A stretch of DNA of 64,000 nt, from NCBI RefSeq assembly GCF_002019765.1, contig NZ_KV917380.1:1445858-1509857 (forward strand), given 5' to 3'. Positions 60,497 to 64,000 of the stretch are shown here, in pieces. The translations under genes and the position numbers were made by a program. Positions within the stretch are counted from its first letter, which is position 1, and each line of letters starts with the position of its first letter. The notes under the pieces are model-generated. The model did no database searches. It saw only the letters and a program-made list of their open reading frames with translations, and was not told the DNA's origin. Source of the DNA: Shouchella oshimensis (GTDB lineage Bacteria > Bacillota > Bacilli > Bacillales > Bacillaceae_D).

Positions 60497-61425
60497 TTGG
60501 AAAACATATGTTAACCCTGCTTGACTATACCGTCGAGGAAATTGATTTTTTATTAACGAAAGCAAGTGAATTAAAGCAAGAGACTCGGAAGGGAGAGGTC
60601 AATGAACTTCTAAGGGGAAAATCACTCGGTATGATTTTTGAAAATGCGTCAACAAGAACCAGAGTGTCTTTTGAGGTAGGCATGACACAACTAGGAGGGC
60701 ATGCGTTATTTCTAAGCCCGAAAGACTTACAAATTGGTCGAGGGGAGCCAATTAAAGATACAGCAAATGTGCTCTCTCGCTATGTTGATGCCATTATGAT
60801 TCGAACGAATTCACATCAAACTGTAGAGGAATTTGCAACCCATGCAACGGTTCCTGTTATTAACGCATTAACAGACGCCTATCATCCTTGTCAAGCGCTT
60901 GCTGATGCCCTGACGATTAAAGAGAAAAAAGGCGACTTGAAAGGCTTAACCCTTGTTTATGTAGGTGATGGAAACAACGTAGCCCACTCTTTAATGGCTG
61001 TTGGTGCTAAGACCGGAATGAATGTTACGATTTCTAGTCCTAAAGGCTACGAGGTAGATAGTGATGTATTCGCTCGAGCAAAAGAACAAGCAAAGGGAAC
61101 AGGAGCGATCATTCAAGTGGAGCAGGATCCATTTGTTGCAGCAAAAGGGGCAGATATCATCTATACTGACGTATGGACGAGTATGGGCTATGAAAACGAG
61201 CAAAGCAAACATAGTCTAGATTTGAAGCCGTATCAAGTAAACGAAGAATTAATGGCTGTAGCTGATTCAAAGGCGCTATTTATGCATTGTCTCCCTGCGC
61301 ACCGTGATGAGGAAGTAACTAGTGGCGTCATTGATGGAGCACAATCTGTTGTATACGATCAAGCTGAAAATCGACTTCACGTTCAAAAAGCCATTTTGGC
61401 TTCTGTTATTTCACATAATCGATGA
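60472..61425 (+). CDS. argF: Ornithine carbamoyltransferase
   Basis: Forms citrulline from ornithine and carbamoyl phosphate, 317 residues. Carbamoyl-phosphate motif STRTRVSFE, HPCQALADAL, ornithine loop HCLPAHR. ATG 60472 is 9 bases after AAAAGGAG; an earlier in-frame start at 60433 is inside carB without a site. Arginosuccinate genes argG/argH are not in the window. Confidence 0.97.
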   Translation: MQSTAINLIGKHMLTLLDYTVEEIDFLLTKASELKQETRKGEVNELLRGKSLGMIFENASTRTRVSFEVGMTQLGGHALFLSPKDLQIGRGEPIKDTANVLSRYVDAIMIRTNSHQTVEEFATHATVPVINALTDAYHPCQALADALTIKEKKGDLKGLTLVYVGDGNNVAHSLMAVGAKTGMNVTISSPKGYEVDSDVFARAKEQAKGTGAIIQVEQDPFVAAKGADIIYTDVWTSMGYENEQSKHSLDLKPYQVNEELMAVADSKALFMHCLPAHRDEEVTSGVIDGAQSVVYDQAENRLHVQKAILASVISHNR

Positions 61426-61463
61426 TAATCTAGGGAATCCTTATTGTTAAAGGTGGTGGAGTA

Positions 61464-61643
61464 ATGGGCCAAAATAAACAATTTACTGCTGGACAAAAAG
61501 CGCCTAATAATGGAATTTACGTTGAAATTGGTGAAACCGGAAGTATGGTCACTCGTCCAAAATCTGTGCATTTACAAGCTGGAGATGTTTTTCCAGAACT
61601 GACAAACGATGACCGTAAATGGACGCAGAAACGGAAGCCATAA
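61464..61643 (+). CDS. yjzC: YjzC-family small protein
   Basis: 59 residues: MGQNKQFTAGQKAPNNGIY, EIGETGSMV, FPELTNDDRKWTQKRKP. The family is small, conserved in Bacillaceae and of unknown function; it follows argF in B. subtilis too. ATG after AGGTGGTGGAG. No terminator lies between argF and it, so it is likely cotranscribed with the arginine operon. Confidence 0.85.
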   Translation: MGQNKQFTAGQKAPNNGIYVEIGETGSMVTRPKSVHLQAGDVFPELTNDDRKWTQKRKP

Positions 61644-61658
61644 CCATCTACTATGACC

Positions 61659-61698
61659 AAGCTATACAACCTTTTAATAGGTGTGTATAGCTTTTTTT
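61659..61698 (+). terminator. Terminator of the arginine operon
   Basis: AAGCTATACAACCT pairs with AGGTGTGTATAGCTT (one bulged G) around a six-base loop, then T7. Confidence 0.85.
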
Positions 61699-61794
61699 TA
61701 TGAATGAATAAATTTCTTTTCTATTTTGCTTTCACATTTTACAGGAAAAACATAAGCTATTACGAATCTAAATCATTCAGGAGAGATGGACACT

Positions 61795-62451
61795 ATGCCT
61801 GTTTATGTCCGCTATATCGACTTAAATGGCTGTAAAAATAGCTATTGTATTCCAGAAAAGCCAAATGGCTATGCCTTGTTTATGTTACTTGATTACCAAA
61901 CCTTTCATTCTGGCCATGCTGAGTATTTTATTGAGACATTTGTAAAAAAAGGATATATCGTCTTTTCTTCAGGGCTTTTAATTGCCGAATGGGGTTCAAA
62001 AACAGCGGTGAAGCATGCTGAACATTTAATTCAACTTTTATTGCGTCAAGAAATTATTAACGAAAAAATCTTCTTATGTGCTGAAGGCACAGGAGCACTT
62101 ATAGCGCAGCAGTTATGTTGCTCAGAAGACATTCATATACGAGCTGCAGCCTTTATTAATCCACTTTTGTCTTTGCAAGACTGTCTCATTCATTATCAAG
62201 AAGACGAGGTCACGTTAAAACGGTTTAAAAAAGAAATGAGTAGACAACATGGGTTGAGCCATTGTGATAGGGAGAGCGTAGCCAATGTAGACGAGAAATT
62301 GTTTACCGCCTATCATTTACCAGTTCAATCGTTTTTACGGCACGTAAAAAAAGACAACGTAGAAGAACTAGTGAAAGTAAATCCACTTGAGACACGGTTG
62401 TTAGCGAACGAAGTGAGTGATTTTTTTGAAAAATTTATTCCAGCAACGTAG
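61795..62451 (+). CDS. Alpha/beta-hydrolase-like protein without the usual nucleophile (YjaU position)
   Basis: 218 residues. The fold is suggested by a strand-helix layout and a nucleophile-elbow-like segment LCAEGTGALIAQQL, but the GxSxG serine position is Gly, so it is probably not a serine hydrolase. ATG 61795 is 9 bases after AGGAGAG; ATG 61786 abuts that site. In B. subtilis the yjaU gene lies in this place after argF-yjzC; orthology is inferred from position. Confidence 0.65.
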   Translation: MPVYVRYIDLNGCKNSYCIPEKPNGYALFMLLDYQTFHSGHAEYFIETFVKKGYIVFSSGLLIAEWGSKTAVKHAEHLIQLLLRQEIINEKIFLCAEGTGALIAQQLCCSEDIHIRAAAFINPLLSLQDCLIHYQEDEVTLKRFKKEMSRQHGLSHCDRESVANVDEKLFTAYHLPVQSFLRHVKKDNVEELVKVNPLETRLLANEVSDFFEKFIPAT

Positions 62452-62483
62452 AAGTGTTCTGATAAAGGAAAGGAGTCATTAGA

Positions 62484-63152
62484 GTGAAAAAACTAACGGT
62501 TATTGGTGGATTGGGTTTTATTGGGAGCCATGTTTGCGCCAAGTTCCTTGATGAAGGTTGGGAAGTAAACGCTGTTGACCATATGGCTGAAAAAACACAA
62601 GAAAAACAAATGATCGAAATGAATATGGGTAGAAATGCGCACTTTACATTTATTCATAAAAACGTAAATGAGGTAAGGCTGTCAAACGAGAATGCAGTGT
62701 ATGTGTATGTGGCAGATAATGAAAAGAAAGAAGAAGTTCTTGCATTTGCTTCTAGCTTAAATCATCATGATCGTTTGCTTTATTTATCGACAACCAGAGG
62801 TAGTGAGCTACGTACCTCACTTGAAGAAGAGTTACAGGCATTGGCTCGTTCCAAACCATTTGGGCTTCTTATTCTGCGTAGCCCACAAGCATATGGATTG
62901 CACAGCAATCTTGCGTTTACTCATATTGATGAACAGGTGAAACAAGGCAATTCAGATTTGATTTACATTAACGATTTAGTGGATTATGTGTATGCGGTTA
63001 TGGAAAAAGAGAATGGAATGTATTCGTTAGAAGGAAGTGAACAAGAGAATGGGGACATTCTACCTTTTTCGCCAAAATGGACCCTTGAAGAGGGCCTAAA
63101 AGCATACAGGGAGGCAGAAAAAAAGTGGATACGACAAAATGACTTAAAATAA
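62484..63152 (+). CDS. Truncated-looking NAD(P)-binding epimerase/SDR protein (YjaV position)
   Basis: 222 residues, starting LTVIGGLGFIGSHVCAKFL (GxxGxxG Rossmann). The extended-SDR catalytic YxxxK is absent: the likely region reads SPQAYGLHSNL with no Lys. Shorter than typical epimerases of about 300 residues. GTG start after AAAGGAG. Corresponds in place to yjaV. May bind a nucleotide without catalysis. Confidence 0.65.
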   Translation: MKKLTVIGGLGFIGSHVCAKFLDEGWEVNAVDHMAEKTQEKQMIEMNMGRNAHFTFIHKNVNEVRLSNENAVYVYVADNEKKEEVLAFASSLNHHDRLLYLSTTRGSELRTSLEEELQALARSKPFGLLILRSPQAYGLHSNLAFTHIDEQVKQGNSDLIYINDLVDYVYAVMEKENGMYSLEGSEQENGDILPFSPKWTLEEGLKAYREAEKKWIRQNDLK

Positions 63153-63169
63153 CTCGTTTTCCAGCAGCT

Positions 63170-63194
63170 GTTCGTACTTGCGTTCGTAGGGTAA
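63170..63194 (+). promoter_or_regulatory. Possible sigma-B-like promoter before the cobalamin sensor
   Basis: GTTCGT (63170-63175), 13 bases, GGGTAA (63189-63194), compared with sigma-B GTTTAA-N12-14-GGGTAT. Only moderate; could be chance. Confidence 0.25.
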
Positions 63195-63253
63195 AACCTT
63201 TACTCTTAAACTAGGTAAAGAAGGAAAACGGTTGGGAGGAGGCGGAACGTGTA

Positions 63254-63913
63254 ATGGAGCAGTCATGGGAAGTGTTAGTAGACGCCTTACTTGACGGAGA
63301 TGAAGATCGTGCTTGGGATTGTGTCCGTCGCCTATCTGATGCGGGATATGATAGTATTTGGATATATGAAAAATTGTTAACGAAAGCTATGGCGCATACT
63401 GGGTGGCTATGGGAACAGAATGAGATAACAATCGCTGATGAACATTTAGCTACATCAACATGTGATTTTGTACTAACACGCTATCACCATTATATACGAA
63501 AATGGCGCATGCCCAAAAACGGCAAAAGCTTGATGTTTTTATGTTTAGATCAAGAGCAACATGATCTTGGGATCAAAATGTGCGCCTGTTTATTGGAAGA
63601 GTTGGGCTGGACGACACGGTTATTAGGAGCCAGTGTGCCCCTTGAGCAAGCGGAAATGATGGCGAAGAAATGGCAGCCTGATGCCATTGCCATTTCAGTT
63701 TCTATTCCGTATCATGCCCGCAGTTTAAGTTTGTATGTTGATACGTTAGAAAATTTACCTCATAAACCAACGATCGTTATTGGTGGACGACTTGTATCAA
63801 TGTACGATTTAAGTCCGCTTTGTAATGAACAAACCGTATTAATTGGAAACTTAGCAGAATTAGCTAAATGGCAGGAAAGACAGTTAGAGGTGAATGCGGA
63901 TGTCCGCCATTAA
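63254..63913 (+). CDS. CarH-type cobalamin-binding sensor protein without DNA-binding domain
   Basis: 219 residues: an N-terminal four-helix B12-binding-2 domain (about 5-80) and a Rossmann B12-binding domain (about 90-215). It carries the W-x9-EH motif of AdoCbl photoreceptors (Trp53, Glu63, His64 in WEQNEITIADEHLAT), strikingly like CarH, and ExHxxG with lower-ligand His103 (EQHDLG). The His that follows the Trp in Thermus CarH is Glu54 here. No MerR domain precedes it, so it must signal through a partner; the overlapping downstream gene is the obvious candidate. ATG start after GGAGGAGGCGG. Confidence 0.88.
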   Translation: MEQSWEVLVDALLDGDEDRAWDCVRRLSDAGYDSIWIYEKLLTKAMAHTGWLWEQNEITIADEHLATSTCDFVLTRYHHYIRKWRMPKNGKSLMFLCLDQEQHDLGIKMCACLLEELGWTTRLLGASVPLEQAEMMAKKWQPDAIAISVSIPYHARSLSLYVDTLENLPHKPTIVIGGRLVSMYDLSPLCNEQTVLIGNLAELAKWQERQLEVNADVRH

Positions 63914-64000
63914 TCGTTTACCAGTTCCCTATTTTGAGTTAGACGAAACGTATCAAATCTTGAATCGCTCGATTGTTGCTAAACAAGCGTTTAAACAAGC
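63900..64000 (+). CDS. Start of a downstream gene, cut by window end
   Basis: ATG at 63900 with AGAGGTGA 6 bases upstream, overlapping the cobalamin sensor by 14 bases. The visible 33 residues (MSAINRLPVPYFELDETYQI, then LNRSIVAKQAFKQ) look like the beginning of a PAS-type domain (F-E-L-D..Y-I-L), but this is too short to be certain. Tight overlap implies it works with the sensor. Confidence 0.7.
   Translation, partial: MSAINRLPVPYFELDETYQILNRSIVAKQAFKQ

Overview
The window is a dense stretch of about 60 protein-coding genes from an endospore-forming, low-GC Bacillaceae chromosome. Evidence for this is spoIIB, spoIVFA/spoIVFB and an AbrB-type regulator, Bacillus-like gene orders (valS-folC-comC-spoIIB, maf-radC-mreBCD-minCD, rplU-prp-rpmA, argCJBD-carAB-argF-yjzC), strong AGGAGG ribosome sites and frequent GTG/TTG starts. 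An RNase E/G gene, a caa3-type CtaG and acidic tails on exported proteins suggest an alkaliphile-type Bacillaceae (Alkalihalobacillus or Shouchella relatives); this is inference. I see no rRNA, tRNA, CRISPR, IS or phage genes, and no gene-free stretch longer than 300 bases.

Layout. 1-20 kb: housekeeping, cell shape, division and sporulation (valS 3' part, folC, comC, spoIIB, an S9 peptidase, maf, radC, mreBCD, minCD, a divergent moaC-like gene facing bioY across a BirA-type operator, an aldo/keto reductase, spoIVFAB, rng, then the L21-Prp-L27 ribosomal cluster). 20-27 kb: an AbrB-like regulator and scavenging enzymes (amidohydrolase, uracil-DNA glycosylase-like protein, DUF4385, FAD amine oxidase, class-I GATase hydrolase, amidase, DinB-like). 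26.8-32 kb: the phosphate operon pstS-pstC-pstA-pstB-pstB-phoU behind a PhoP-box array. 32-37 kb: a YisL-type membrane protein, an isolated cheA-cheW pair with a sigma-D-type promoter, and asnB on the opposite strand with its own leader hairpin. 37-43.5 kb: small genes, DDAH-type hydrolase, carboxyltransferase, rhodanese, YitV/YitT homologues and a BsuPI-type lipoprotein. 43.5-50 kb, minus strand: a SNF2 helicase operon, an unknown gene, a GNAT and a HAD phosphatase. 50-51.7 kb: CtaG and SCO-type oxidase-assembly factors. 52-61.6 kb: the complete arginine/citrulline operon with ARG-box operators ahead of argC and again ahead of carA. 61.8-64 kb: two degenerate-looking enzymes (YjaU/YjaV position) and a cobalamin-binding protein with the CarH photoreceptor signature (W-x9-EH plus ExHxxG) but no DNA-binding domain, overlapping a downstream gene cut by the window edge.

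The most notable leads are the MerR-less CarH-type B12 sensor module at the right edge, the MoaC homologue lacking several catalytic residues beside a biotin-regulated transporter, and the isolated cheA-cheW unit whose predicted transcript begins inside a terminator-like hairpin. Promoter, operator and terminator calls were made by eye and have not been scored computationally.
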